Shown: positions 41,390-50,709 of the stretch, piece by piece
How the letters are laid out: the number at the start of each line of letters is the position of its first letter
Numbering within the stretch: the first letter of the stretch is position 1
From: Alloacidobacterium dinghuense
GTDB lineage: Bacteria; Acidobacteriota; Terriglobia; Terriglobales; Acidobacteriaceae
Reading direction: 5' to 3'
Assembly (NCBI RefSeq): GCF_014274465.1
Contig: NZ_CP060394.1
Span: 310,001-374,000, forward strand
DNA length: 64,000 bases
The notes under the pieces: generated by a model
Databases searched by the model: none
The model's input: the letters and a program-made list of their open reading frames with translations, nothing else
What the model was told of the DNA's origin: nothing
Translations under genes and position numbers: made by a program

Positions 41390-44300
41390 CTAGAAGAAGA
41401 ATTTCGCCCCAAGTTGCAGGCGCCGAGCGTCGTAGGACGAGGTGACTTGCCCGAAGTTCCCATCCGACGAGTTCGCGTCAATCCCCTGGAACTGGGTGTG
41501 ATTGAACGTATTGTAGGATTCGAACCGCAATTCAAGTTTTGGTCCGGCTTCGTTTGAAGTAAGCGGAATGTTCTTGAACAGCGACATGTTGAAGTTGAAG
41601 AGTCCGGGCAGGATAACCGCATCTTTTCCCGAGTTCCCGAACCCTTGATTTGTGCCACCATTCCACGGGGCGACTGGATTTGCGAAGGAGCTTGTGCTAA
41701 ACCAGGCAGTCTGCTTCTTGGGGTAGGACACACCTGTTACCTGGTTCTCACGGTTCGTAGCGCCGTTGCCACCTAGTCCAAGTGAATCAGGCCCTGTGTA
41801 GTTGATCGGCTGGGGTAGCCCCGATTGCGCGAATGTAATTCCAGAGAACACCCATCCTCCGAGGATCGTGCGCTCAGCCGTGTTTGAGCTGTGCAGGAAC
41901 CAGGGAAGATTGTAGATGTAGCTAGCGTTGAAGATGTTGCGTCGATCGAAGGCGCCAGACCCATAGTCGTAATGCGCATTGAAGGGGTTTGTAAGTTGAT
42001 TTAGATCGTTGCTCACCTCGTCGAGCTCGTGTGACCAGGTGTAGGAGAACTGCACTGTCCATCCGTGCCGGTTCTCTATACGCAAACCTGCCTGGAGTGA
42101 GTTGTAGTTGAAATTGGTTTCATTCTCCTCCTGCTGGACGCCGCTGAAGCCGGGGAAAATTCGGTACAGGTTGGCGTTTGGTTGAATGCCAAGAGCAACA
42201 TTGGCAGTGTTGGTGGCGACTGCCTGCCGTTTGGCATAACCCACCGCGGGATCGGTTAATGGCAGGGTATTAATCTGTCGATCGTCGTTCTGGTCCCAAC
42301 CCAACGAACCAACATATTGCAAGACGGCGACTATCGATGGTGCTACCTGCCGTTGTACTCCGAGGCTATACATTGCAGTTCCCGGAGGCGAGTACTGATA
42401 CTTGAGGTTGGTAAGAGTCGATGGAAATGTTTGAGATGTTGTGCTTCCAGTCAGAGCGCTGCTATTTGGGTTGGAGAAGTAAACATTGTTGGCGGAAGGC
42501 TGATAGGCAAAGGGTGGATTCAAGGCTGCGTTGTATACATCGTTGCCCTGGACACGCTCAAAGAACATGCCAAATCCGCCCCTGAGTACAGTCTTTCCGT
42601 CTCCGGTGACATCGTAGGCAAAACCGACTCTCGGCTGCCAGGTGTCGTACCGATTCTGAACGTTTCCGCGGGGGAAACCATTCACTCCGGCCTCGCGGAT
42701 GCCATTGAGGTAGAACGGCTGGTTGTTAAAGCTCGTGAGTGAAGCGGGGTTCAGGGTTCCGTCTGGATTGAGCGGATACCCTTGGGTCGTGTCGTAATCC
42801 GCGGGAACGAAATTCGCGAATTGGTCGAATCGTTCGAAGGCGTGCGGTAGTCCATCGAAGCGAAGTCCGATGTTGAGAGTCAAACGCGGAATGATTTTCC
42901 AGTTGTCGTTAGCGTAAAAGCCATAGTTATTGTTCACCCAGTGCTTGCCGGCAAGAAACTGCAGCTGAGTAAAGCTAGCGGCATCGCCCAGCAGGAAGTT
43001 GACATACGAATCCTGGGCAAAACTGCTGTTGTTGAACACTGCCGTGCCCTGCGTATTGGCCTGCAGTTGCTGATTCTTAACGGCGTGCAACCAACTAAAT
43101 CCGAACTTGAACTGATGCTTTCCATGCGTCCACGACACGTCGTCCCGAGGTTCATAACCAAAGTACGAATTTTTCCATGGGTAGTAGCTGGAACTCCAGT
43201 TGACGCTGTATGGAGCTTGCAGGTCGATCTCTGGCATACGACTTCCGACATTGTTTGCCAATGGGAAGAAGCTGCTCGCCGACCATCCGGATGGCTGCGC
43301 TGAAATGCCAACAGGATCAAGATTGATGGTGTTGCCACTGAAGAGGAACGAGGTCTCATTCAGCAGCGACGGGGTATAGGTCTGCGTGAGTTTCAAACTC
43401 GAGGACCACGAGGGGTTGAGCATGGCTGTGCCCACGGTTGGGTACGTGCTGTCACCCCACAGCGGTGGGTAGTACGTCTGGGTAACTGCATCGTGCAGGT
43501 AATGGCCACTGAACTGGAACTTCGAACTGAAGTTGTGGTCGATGCGCACGACGTCTTCACGAACGTCGGTAGGCTGGGGAATCGACGAGATGTATTGATT
43601 GGTTCCGAGGTTTGGCTTTGGGAATGTGCCCGCATTCAACTCGAGGAGTGCGTTGGGATCCATCAGGTTGGCAGGAATGGTGTTGTTCGGGAATGGCTGG
43701 CCAGGAGTCAAACCATCCTGCGTGTATAGGGCCTGCTTGGCTGGATCAGTAGTGACGGGGACGATCGGAATCTTTCCGTTAGCCGGAACTTGATATGCCA
43801 ATGACTGTCCTGCAGTCGGGAAATTCGCCGCAGCAATATCGTTCACAACGTTGGGCGAACTTCCTTGAATGAGTCTTCGCCACTCTTCATTCACAAAGAA
43901 GAATGTTTTGGTTTTTCCTTCGTTATAGACGTGGGGAATCCACACGGGGCCGCCGATGTTGAAGCCGGGTTCATTTAGACGGAACTCGGGCCGCGGTTTG
44001 CCGGCGAAGTTAATGAAGTAGTTGTTGGCGTCGTAGTCCTCATTCCGGTTGAAGTACCAGACTGCGCCATGGAAGTCGTGGGTGCCCTGTTTGAGAACCA
44101 TCAGGATGGTCCCGCCAGAGCCGATGCCGTAATCAGGGCCATAATTGCTGTCGAGCGTTTGAAATTCCGCGAGTGCGTCCATCGAGGGCAGGGAACTGAA
44201 GCAGCCGCCGCAGCCGCGGTCGTTCAGTTCGCCTCCATCCAGCATGTAGATGTTGTGGGTTACGCGGGTTCCATTGAAGCTGATACCGTTAGCGGAGGTG

Positions 44301-44827
44301 AGAGCATTCACGCCGCTAAACAACGGCAAATTATTCGATTTGCCCATGCCCAAGGCTGCAAGCGCGGTCACGTTGCGACCGTTGGTTGCCAACTGCGTGA
44401 CCTGCTGACCACTGATGAGGTTGCTGAGTTCGTTGGTTTCCGTTTGAATCTGCAGTGCGTCTGCCTGGACAGTGATCGTTTGGCCGGCAGCGCCAATCGT
44501 AAGCTTGACATCTTCTTTCAGAGTCTGGCCGGTGTTCACTGAGATGCCGGTCCTGGTGTAATTCACAAAGCCGCCCGCTGATGCGCTCAGTGTGAAATTG
44601 CCAACGCCTACGTTGGCAAACAGATAAATACCATCGTTGTTGGATACGGTTTGCCTTACCTGGCCAGTTGCAGGATTGGTAAGCGAAATGGCGGCATTCG
44701 GAACAACGGCACCGCTGGGATCCAGTACTGTTCCGGTTATGGTTGCGTTTTCCTGCGCCCAACTGCGTGGCGCAAGTGTCAGGGCGAGGATAACGACACT
44801 CGCCAATATGAATCGAGAACGAAGCAT
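41390..44827 (-). CDS. TonB-dependent receptor, Oar-like, with carboxypeptidase-regulatory domain
   Basis: 1145 residues. Signal peptide 1-24; CarboxypepD_reg beta-sandwich (about 28-112: A-T-I-T-G-T-V-L-D-P-S-G-A-V-V-P-N-A); plug domain (about 125-245, with N-G-R-N-V and the Y-M-L-D-G-G-E segment); then a large outer-membrane beta-barrel ending in aromatic F-F-F. This is the expanded Acidobacteria family of putative oligosaccharide or peptide receptors. A Cys-rich loop D-R-G-C-G-G-C-F lies in the plug. AGGAGG at 44833-44838 is five bases before the ATG. The gene is divergent from the isomerase/GH116/GTPase unit; a perfect LacI-type palindrome in the shared control region suggests carbohydrate cargo. 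Confidence 0.93.
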   Translation of the reverse strand: MLRSRFILASVVILALTLAPRSWAQENATITGTVLDPSGAVVPNAAISLTNPATGQVRQTVSNNDGIYLFANVGVGNFTLSASAGGFVNYTRTGISVNTGQTLKEDVKLTIGAAGQTITVQADALQIQTETNELSNLISGQQVTQLATNGRNVTALAALGMGKSNNLPLFSGVNALTSANGISFNGTRVTHNIYMLDGGELNDRGCGGCFSSLPSMDALAEFQTLDSNYGPDYGIGSGGTILMVLKQGTHDFHGAVWYFNRNEDYDANNYFINFAGKPRPEFRLNEPGFNIGGPVWIPHVYNEGKTKTFFFVNEEWRRLIQGSSPNVVNDIAAANFPTAGQSLAYQVPANGKIPIVPVTTDPAKQALYTQDGLTPGQPFPNNTIPANLMDPNALLELNAGTFPKPNLGTNQYISSIPQPTDVREDVVRIDHNFSSKFQFSGHYLHDAVTQTYYPPLWGDSTYPTVGTAMLNPSWSSSLKLTQTYTPSLLNETSFLFSGNTINLDPVGISAQPSGWSASSFFPLANNVGSRMPEIDLQAPYSVNWSSSYYPWKNSYFGYEPRDDVSWTHGKHQFKFGFSWLHAVKNQQLQANTQGTAVFNNSSFAQDSYVNFLLGDAASFTQLQFLAGKHWVNNNYGFYANDNWKIIPRLTLNIGLRFDGLPHAFERFDQFANFVPADYDTTQGYPLNPDGTLNPASLTSFNNQPFYLNGIREAGVNGFPRGNVQNRYDTWQPRVGFAYDVTGDGKTVLRGGFGMFFERVQGNDVYNAALNPPFAYQPSANNVYFSNPNSSALTGSTTSQTFPSTLTNLKYQYSPPGTAMYSLGVQRQVAPSIVAVLQYVGSLGWDQNDDRQINTLPLTDPAVGYAKRQAVATNTANVALGIQPNANLYRIFPGFSGVQQEENETNFNYNSLQAGLRIENRHGWTVQFSYTWSHELDEVSNDLNQLTNPFNAHYDYGSGAFDRRNIFNASYIYNLPWFLHSSNTAERTILGGWVFSGITFAQSGLPQPINYTGPDSLGLGGNGATNRENQVTGVSYPKKQTAWFSTSSFANPVAPWNGGTNQGFGNSGKDAVILPGLFNFNMSLFKNIPLTSNEAGPKLELRFESYNTFNHTQFQGIDANSSDGNFGQVTSSYDARRLQLGAKFFF

Positions 44828-44946
44828 CTTAACCTCCTAATATTCAAGTCAGTCGTCGCAAGACTATTTATGTGCCTCGTCTACTGCTAAGTATCTGTAA
44901 CGAGGCAATGCAGGCCCGTTCGAAAAGCGGTCAATTACAGTGTGAC

Positions 44947-44958
44947 GGAAACGTTTTC
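44947..44958. promoter_or_regulatory. Operator-like motif nearer the TonB gene
   Basis: GGAAACGTTTTC with the AAACGTTT core, 120 bases upstream of the receptor start. Second such motif in this control region. Confidence 0.4.
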
Positions 44959-45016
44959 TGAGTCTTTCAGCTTCGTTTAGGATTTCCGTGCTTCTTCACA
45001 GAAAATCCCTTTACTC

Positions 45017-45035
45017 GGATCGCTTCTTACGATCC
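45017..45035. promoter_or_regulatory. Inverted repeat GGATCG-N7-CGATCC
   Basis: Perfect 6-bp arms (45017-45022 / 45030-45035) with a 7-base spacer, between the two LacI-like motifs. Spacing of 13 bases centre to centre of arms suits a dimeric regulator of another type, or a leader hairpin of the receptor transcript. Confidence 0.4.
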
Positions 45036-45063
45036 TCGTTGATACCAAGACACTTCCTTAAGT

Positions 45064-45077
45064 GGTAAATGTTTACC
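45064..45077. promoter_or_regulatory. Palindromic LacI-family operator GGTAAATGTTTACC
   Basis: Perfect 6-bp arms GGTAAA/TTTACC around TG; the best member of the motif set in this window. A second inverted repeat, CACTT-N4-AAGTG (45051-45064), abuts it. It sits between the TonB receptor (start 44827) and the isomerase-fold gene (start 45290) and could control both. Confidence 0.65.
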
Positions 45078-45107
45078 GGCGAGGATGCTAGCTCTCCCAT
45101 CACAAAA

Positions 45108-45137
45108 TTGTCAAGTAACTCAGCGGGATTGTATTGA
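45108..45137 (+). promoter_or_regulatory. Possible sigma-70 promoter for isomerase/GH116/GTPase unit
   Basis: TTGTCA (45108-45113), 18-base spacer, TATTGA (45132-45137). About 150 bases before the ATG at 45290, and 30 bases downstream of the LacI-type palindrome. Plausible but weak at the -10. Confidence 0.35.
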
Positions 45138-45289
45138 TTAACGTTCAAAGATCGTAACGGCCCGACGTGGAGAGTGTGGATAGGCTTAACGTTGCGTTGA
45201 AGTCGTCACTTAGCGGTTGGACTGTGACGGGTTATGCTGGACTGCGCTGGCAAGCGCTCCATTCAATGGATGCCCAAAAGGGAGGTTCG

Positions 45290-46915
45290 ATGGCTGTAAC
45301 GAAGGACATAATCAAAGAAGTGGTGCTCATTACGAGCGGCGACCTGCGGCAGTCCGCAAATCTGGCTTGTTGGCCTGCACAAGAAGAGATGGAACGCGAA
45401 CTGACGCGAAGTCTCGAGCAGGAAGGGGTGCGCGTAAAGCGTGCTTTTCCTGTCGATCTCCTCAAAGGACACGGATTCATTTCCAGCCAGCGAATGGGCA
45501 TGGATATTTTTGCTGACATTGATCCGAAGGCGAATCTGATATTCGCCACGGCCGCCTGGCAGTATACGCATCATGTGTTGCCTGGATTACGCAGTCATCG
45601 TGGACCGATTCTTACAATTGCTAACTGGTCGGGGAAGTGGCCGGGCTTAGTTGGATTGTTGAATCTCAACGGTTCACTGGTGAAAGCCGGAGTAAAGTTC
45701 AGCTCCCTCTGGAGCGAAGACTTCAAAGACAAGTTCTTTCTCAACGGATTGCGAGCGTGGATCAGGGATAAAGAGGTTGTTCACGATACTAGCCATGTAC
45801 GCGATCTCGATGCCGGGCAACTTCCATCTGACGCGAAAAATCTCGGGACAGATCTGGCAGCTTCACTGAAGAGACGAAAGGCGATTTTAGGAGTGTTTGA
45901 TGAAGGCTGCATGGGTATGTACAACGCGATCATTGATGACGAGTTGTTGAACCCAACCGGAGTTTTCAAAGAGCGTCTCAGCCAGTCGGCGCTTGTGGCG
46001 CGGATGCGTACTGTTCAAGACGAGGAAGCGGCCGACATCCGGCATTGGCTGGACAAAAGAGGACTGCGATTTGTTACCGGTCCTGACGAGACGAGTGATC
46101 TTACGGACAAGCAGATCCTCGAGCAGTGCAAAATGTATATCGCCGCAGTTCGCATCGCGCATGAGTTCGGCTGCGATGCGATTGGCATTCAATACCAGCA
46201 GGGGTTGAAGGACATGGCGCCTGCTTCAGACCTGGTGGAAGGGCTGCTGAACAATGTAGAGCGTCCGCCTGTTTATGATGTGCAGCCGGGCAAGGAACTT
46301 TATCCGGGGCAGCCGGTACCGCATTTCAATGAAGTGGACGAGGGAGCGGGGCTCGACGCACTGGTGACGAATTTGTGCTGGAATGCGCTTCAGCTTGATC
46401 CGGCTACGACACTCCATGATGTTCGCTGGGGTGAGCACTTCACGGGCAATGGCATTGATGATTTCGTCTGGGTGCTGCAGATATCAGGGGCGGCTCCTGC
46501 AAGCCATTTTGTTGGTGGATATAAAGGAGCATCGAGCGAACGTCAGCCACCCATGTATTTTCCGCTGGGCGGGGGCACGCTGAAAGGCATCGGCAAGGCT
46601 GGGGAAATTGTCTGGAGCCGGGTGTTTGTCGAAGGGGGATCTCTTCACGTTGATATTGGCAGAGGTTCGGTGGTGGAGTTGCCTGCTGAGGAGACGGCTC
46701 GCCGATGGAGAAGCACCACTAGTCAATGGCCGCTGGTCAGCGCTATTTTTCATGGCATTACGCGAGACGCCTTCATGGCGCGGCATCGGGCGAACCATGT
46801 GAGCATCGCCTACGCGCCAAATGTTGCTGTGGCGAGCAAGGCTCTCGCGGTCAAGTCCGCGATGTTTCATGAGATGGGAGTGAAGGTTCACCTGTGTGGC
46901 GAAATCCACTTCTAA
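45290..46915 (+). CDS. Fucose/arabinose isomerase-fold protein of unknown substrate
   Basis: 541 residues from the ATG at 45290, preceded by a perfect GGAGG (45281-45285) five bases away; the frame is open for 41 more residues that look non-coding. No signal peptide, so cytoplasmic. Segments typical of the L-fucose isomerase superfamily: D-E-G-C-M-G-M-Y-N-A (metal-site region), G-C-D-A-I-G-I-Q-Y-Q, and near the end R-H-R-A-N-H-V-S-I-A-Y, where the fold places a metal-binding His. It is clearly different from the isomerase at 7714-9135. It is followed by a Tat-exported GH116 and a G3E GTPase. Sugar isomerisation is likely; the sugar cannot be named. Members of this type are often annotated only as hypothetical. 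Confidence 0.75.
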   Translation: MAVTKDIIKEVVLITSGDLRQSANLACWPAQEEMERELTRSLEQEGVRVKRAFPVDLLKGHGFISSQRMGMDIFADIDPKANLIFATAAWQYTHHVLPGLRSHRGPILTIANWSGKWPGLVGLLNLNGSLVKAGVKFSSLWSEDFKDKFFLNGLRAWIRDKEVVHDTSHVRDLDAGQLPSDAKNLGTDLAASLKRRKAILGVFDEGCMGMYNAIIDDELLNPTGVFKERLSQSALVARMRTVQDEEAADIRHWLDKRGLRFVTGPDETSDLTDKQILEQCKMYIAAVRIAHEFGCDAIGIQYQQGLKDMAPASDLVEGLLNNVERPPVYDVQPGKELYPGQPVPHFNEVDEGAGLDALVTNLCWNALQLDPATTLHDVRWGEHFTGNGIDDFVWVLQISGAAPASHFVGGYKGASSERQPPMYFPLGGGTLKGIGKAGEIVWSRVFVEGGSLHVDIGRGSVVELPAEETARRWRSTTSQWPLVSAIFHGITRDAFMARHRANHVSIAYAPNVAVASKALAVKSAMFHEMGVKVHLCGEIHF

Positions 46916-46927
46916 AGCGATCAACGA

Positions 46928-49645
46928 ATGACAGATAAGTCGAAGCTGGATCGGCGGGAATTTCTGCGGCACGCGGCTGGCGCCGTCGGCGCGTCAACCC
47001 AAATCGGACAGTGGCCCGGACAAGAGCTGAGCCAAGATGAGGAGGCCAAGAGCAGGCGAGCCGTAACTACGCAGGCGGATGAGGAAATTCATTTCCCGAG
47101 GCAGTTTCGTGGTCGCCAGCTCAAAATGATTTCTTTCCCGTTGGGTGGAGTAGCCGCTGGCAGCATTGGCTTAGGCGGACGCGGACAGCTTTGCAATTGG
47201 GAGATTTTTAATCGTCCGAATAAGGGATTTCGCCCGCCCTACGCGTTTGCATCCATTTGGGTACAGGCGGGAAGTCAGAAACCTGTTGCCCGTGTTCTCG
47301 AGTCGCGTCTTCTTCCACCATATGAGGGACAGGACGGGCTGGGCTCAGAAAACGCTCCCGGTCTGAGTCGTCTTGAAGCTGCGGTTTTTACCGGGGGATA
47401 TCCTCTGGCTCACATTGACTTTCAGGATCGATCACTGCCGGTGCAAGTGGAACTCGAAGCCTTCTCGCCATTCATTCCTCATGAGCCGGACGATTCAGGA
47501 TTACCCGTAGCTATTCTGCGCTATCGCGTAACAAATTCTGGTCACGGGGCGGCAAAAGTCAGCATTGCATATTCCCTGGACAATCCCGTGAAGACAAGCG
47601 AGAGGAATCATGACAAGCGCCTCAATGAGTTTCGGTCAACGGGGAGTGCAGTAGGGCTTTTGATGTCCAATCCTGGTTTGGCGGCTGACGATCCTATGGC
47701 TGGCAGTTTCGCATTGGCGGCGATGCCGAGTGCCGGCGCCCAGGTCTCACATTGGGTCGGATGGCCAAAAGGTCGGTGGTGGAATTCGCCGCTGCTCTTC
47801 TGGGACCAGTTTTCGAAAGAAGGAGATTTAGGAGCGCAGCCAGAGCCCTTTGATTCGGTTGGAGTCCTGTGTTTGCAGAACACGATCCTGCCGGGGCATT
47901 CTGCAAGTTTTCAATTCATACTAAGCTGGCATTTTCCGAACCGCACGCCAGAGTGGTGCGGTTGGACGGCGCCTCCGGGAGAAGAGAAGACGGTTATCGG
48001 CAATTACTATGCCACCCGCTTCAAAGATGCCTGGGAATCTGTAACCTACGCAGCCAGGAATCTGGATAGCCTGGAATCGCGAACACGGATGTTTGTCAAT
48101 GCGTTCAACGTAAGCACACTGCCTGCTGCGATAAAGGATGCGGCCAGTGCAAACCTCTCGACGTTAGGGACAACAACGTGTTTCCTCACTGCCGACGGGG
48201 AATTCCACGGCTTTGAAGGCAGCGACGACAAGCTGGGGTGTTGCTTCGGAAACTGCGCGCATGTGTGGAACTACGAGACGGCGACGACGTTCCTCTTTCC
48301 TTCGTTTGCAAGGTCTCTGCGCAAAAGTGCCTTTGGCTATTCCATGGACGAAGCAGGCGCGATTCATTTTCGACAACTGTTGCCCGACGGCAAGGCGCGT
48401 TCCGGATTTGCGGCGGCGGATGGCCAGATGGGTCAGATCATCCACGCGTGGCTCGACTGGAAGCTTTCCGGAGACGACGCATGGTTGCGTGGCATCTGGC
48501 CGCGCGTGAAAAAGGCTCTCGAGTTTGCCTGGGCGCCGGACGGATGGGATGCAAATCGCGATGGCGTTCTAGAAGGCGTCCAACACAACACATACGACGT
48601 TGAGTTTTACGGTCCGAATCCGATGTGCGGCATTTATTATCTGGGCGCGTTGCATGCATGCGATGAGATGGCGCGAGCTGTAGGCGACAACTCCTCCGCG
48701 AGCGAATACGAACGTCTGTTTGAAGAAGGGCAACGGTGGATCGACACGAATTTGTTTAATGGCGAATATTACGTCCAGAAGATTCGTGGATTCCGAAAGG
48801 AGGAGATCGCACCGAATTTGACCAGTAACATGGGCTCAGAAAACACAGAAGCCCCCGAGTATCAGGTAGGCAACGGTTGTCTGGTTGATCAACTGGTCGG
48901 GCAGTATCTGGTTGATGTGGGAGGCATGGGAGCGCTGACATCTCAAGAAAATATACGCACAACCCTGCGATCTATTTACCGGTATAACCACAAGCGATCG
49001 CTTGCCGACCACGACAATGTAGAGCGCACGTACGCGCTCAACGAAGAATCGGCAGTCGTTGTCTGTGACTACGGAAAGGCCGAACGACCGCATATTCCGT
49101 TCCCGTACTATGCCGAGGCGTGGACGGGACTGGAATACACAATTGCGGCATTGATGATTTCGTGGGGCATGGCTGATGAGGGGATCGAGATCGTGCAGAA
49201 TGCCCGCCTGCGCTTCGACGGCGAAAAACGGAATCCATGGGACGAAGCCGAGTGTGGACATCATTATGCTCGAGCCATGTCATCCTGGTCGGCCTTCATG
49301 TCGATCAGCGGATTCAGCTATGACGGTACGAGAGCAGCGGTAGTCGCAACGCCACGACTTCCTCATTCCGGATTCAAGTGCTTCTGGGCAACTGGAACGG
49401 GTTGGGGCACATTTTCCTATCAAGGCCAGGCAAGTGCTGTGCAATTCAGACTGAAAGTTCTCGCAGGTAATCTTCGCTGCCGCTCCCTTGAGATCTCAGC
49501 GGCGGGAACAGCAGCAATTGTGCACTACGGCGGAGAAATATTGCTGAGTCATGCAGCGAAATCTGGTGAGAATTTGATCGTGACGCTCCAGGACGTAGCG
49601 AATCTGTCGGCTGGTAGCGAACTGCGAATTGAAGCACTGATATGA
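46928..49645 (+). CDS. GH116 glycoside hydrolase (GBA2-like), Tat-exported
   Basis: 905 residues. Twin-arginine signal D-R-R-E-F-L-R-H-A-A-G-A. N-terminal beta-sandwich (Glyco_hydr_116N: F-P-L-G-G-V-A-A-G-S-I-G-L-G-G-R-G) followed by the (alpha/alpha)6 catalytic domain. Q-H-N-T-Y-D-V-E-F-Y-G-P-N holds the likely nucleophile Glu, and E-A-E-C-G-H-H-Y-A-R-A-M-S-S-W lies in the acid/base region. GH116 members act as beta-glucosidases, beta-xylosidases or glucosylceramidases. Twelve bases after the isomerase-fold gene and overlapping the GTPase start (ATGA). Export to the periplasm in folded form via Tat would suit a cofactor- or metal-loaded enzyme; GH116 domains can bind calcium. Substrate unknown. 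Confidence 0.9.
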   Translation: MTDKSKLDRREFLRHAAGAVGASTQIGQWPGQELSQDEEAKSRRAVTTQADEEIHFPRQFRGRQLKMISFPLGGVAAGSIGLGGRGQLCNWEIFNRPNKGFRPPYAFASIWVQAGSQKPVARVLESRLLPPYEGQDGLGSENAPGLSRLEAAVFTGGYPLAHIDFQDRSLPVQVELEAFSPFIPHEPDDSGLPVAILRYRVTNSGHGAAKVSIAYSLDNPVKTSERNHDKRLNEFRSTGSAVGLLMSNPGLAADDPMAGSFALAAMPSAGAQVSHWVGWPKGRWWNSPLLFWDQFSKEGDLGAQPEPFDSVGVLCLQNTILPGHSASFQFILSWHFPNRTPEWCGWTAPPGEEKTVIGNYYATRFKDAWESVTYAARNLDSLESRTRMFVNAFNVSTLPAAIKDAASANLSTLGTTTCFLTADGEFHGFEGSDDKLGCCFGNCAHVWNYETATTFLFPSFARSLRKSAFGYSMDEAGAIHFRQLLPDGKARSGFAAADGQMGQIIHAWLDWKLSGDDAWLRGIWPRVKKALEFAWAPDGWDANRDGVLEGVQHNTYDVEFYGPNPMCGIYYLGALHACDEMARAVGDNSSASEYERLFEEGQRWIDTNLFNGEYYVQKIRGFRKEEIAPNLTSNMGSENTEAPEYQVGNGCLVDQLVGQYLVDVGGMGALTSQENIRTTLRSIYRYNHKRSLADHDNVERTYALNEESAVVVCDYGKAERPHIPFPYYAEAWTGLEYTIAALMISWGMADEGIEIVQNARLRFDGEKRNPWDEAECGHHYARAMSSWSAFMSISGFSYDGTRAAVVATPRLPHSGFKCFWATGTGWGTFSYQGQASAVQFRLKVLAGNLRCRSLEISAAGTAAIVHYGGEILLSHAAKSGENLIVTLQDVANLSAGSELRIEALI

Positions 49646-50709
49646 ACGCACCACTTCAAGTGAAGAGACCATGGATTGTAGTCGTGGGCGGCTTTCTGGG
49701 AGCAGGAAAGACGAGCCTCATTCTGACTGCTGCCGACCTTCTTGCGCGGAAAGGATTTCGTAGTGCGGTCACTCTGAATGACCAGGGCAGCGAATTAGTA
49801 GATACACGTCATGCAGAAATGCGCGGTATTACCTCCGGAGAAGTCACAGGAGGATGCTTCTGCTGCAAGTTTTCTGAATTGATTGGAGTGATGGATAAAA
49901 TACGCGGGCATTCGCCAGATGTCATCTTTGCGGAGCCCGTTGGGAGTTGCACTGACCTCGTGGCGACGGTCCTTTCTCCGCTCTTGCAAGAGTTCGGCAG
50001 TTACAGAATTGCGCCGTTGACTGTGCTCGTTGATCCAGCGAGAGTTGCCGTATTGTTTACCAGTGATGGCGATAACGACAACGCATTCCTGTTTCGGAAG
50101 CAGCTACAGGAAGCCGATCTGGTTTGTATCACCAAATCGGACATAAATCAGAGGGATGTAGCTCCCATTTCGAACATAAAGACCAGATATGTAAGTGCAA
50201 AGACCGGTCAAGGCGTCCAGGCATGGCTGGATGAAATTCTATCTGGTGATCTCATAGCAGGTGCAAAATCACTGGAGATTGACTATGAGCGATATGCACA
50301 AGCGGAGGCATCCTTAGCATGGCTCAATCTTAGCTTCAGTTTTGAGCCTGAGACTCCGTTTACTCCAGCTTCGGTAATTGGTCCTTTTATGGATCATCTA
50401 GATCACGCACTTACGGCCGCGGATATTGCAATTGCGCATTTGAAGATTTTTGGCAACTCGTCCTCCGGATGGTTAAAGGCGGCGATATGCGCCAATGGAG
50501 AGGAGCCTGTTGTAGAGGGAGACTTAGATGCTTCGCCGGCGCCCATACATGAGGTGGTTTTGAATTTGCGTGCAACCGGAGACCCGGCACAAGTGCGAGA
50601 TGTTGTTGAAGAGCAATTGCAATATCTCGCGGGCAAGAGATACCACGAGCGGCTGGATTGCTTTAGCCCCGCGCCCCCAAAGCCAGAACGAAGGAATCTG
50701 AGGTTGTAG
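49642..50709 (+). CDS. G3E-family GTPase (CobW/COG0523, putative metal chaperone)
   Basis: 355 residues. Walker A G-G-F-L-G-A-G-K-T-S (16-25), the family's metal-binding C-x-C-C as C-F-C-C (72-75), switch region with E-P-V-G near 98, and G4 motif T-K-S-D (164-167, Thr in place of the usual Asn). The C-terminal half (about 215-350) is a divergent CobW_C-like domain without a His-rich tail. COG0523 GTPases deliver Zn, Co, Mn or Fe to partner enzymes. The ATG overlaps the GH116 stop (ATGA), so it is translated with the glycosidase and isomerase-fold genes; a target among these two is the simplest reading. No cobalamin or nitrile hydratase gene is nearby. Confidence 0.85.
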   Translation: MNAPLQVKRPWIVVVGGFLGAGKTSLILTAADLLARKGFRSAVTLNDQGSELVDTRHAEMRGITSGEVTGGCFCCKFSELIGVMDKIRGHSPDVIFAEPVGSCTDLVATVLSPLLQEFGSYRIAPLTVLVDPARVAVLFTSDGDNDNAFLFRKQLQEADLVCITKSDINQRDVAPISNIKTRYVSAKTGQGVQAWLDEILSGDLIAGAKSLEIDYERYAQAEASLAWLNLSFSFEPETPFTPASVIGPFMDHLDHALTAADIAIAHLKIFGNSSSGWLKAAICANGEEPVVEGDLDASPAPIHEVVLNLRATGDPAQVRDVVEEQLQYLAGKRYHERLDCFSPAPPKPERRNLRL

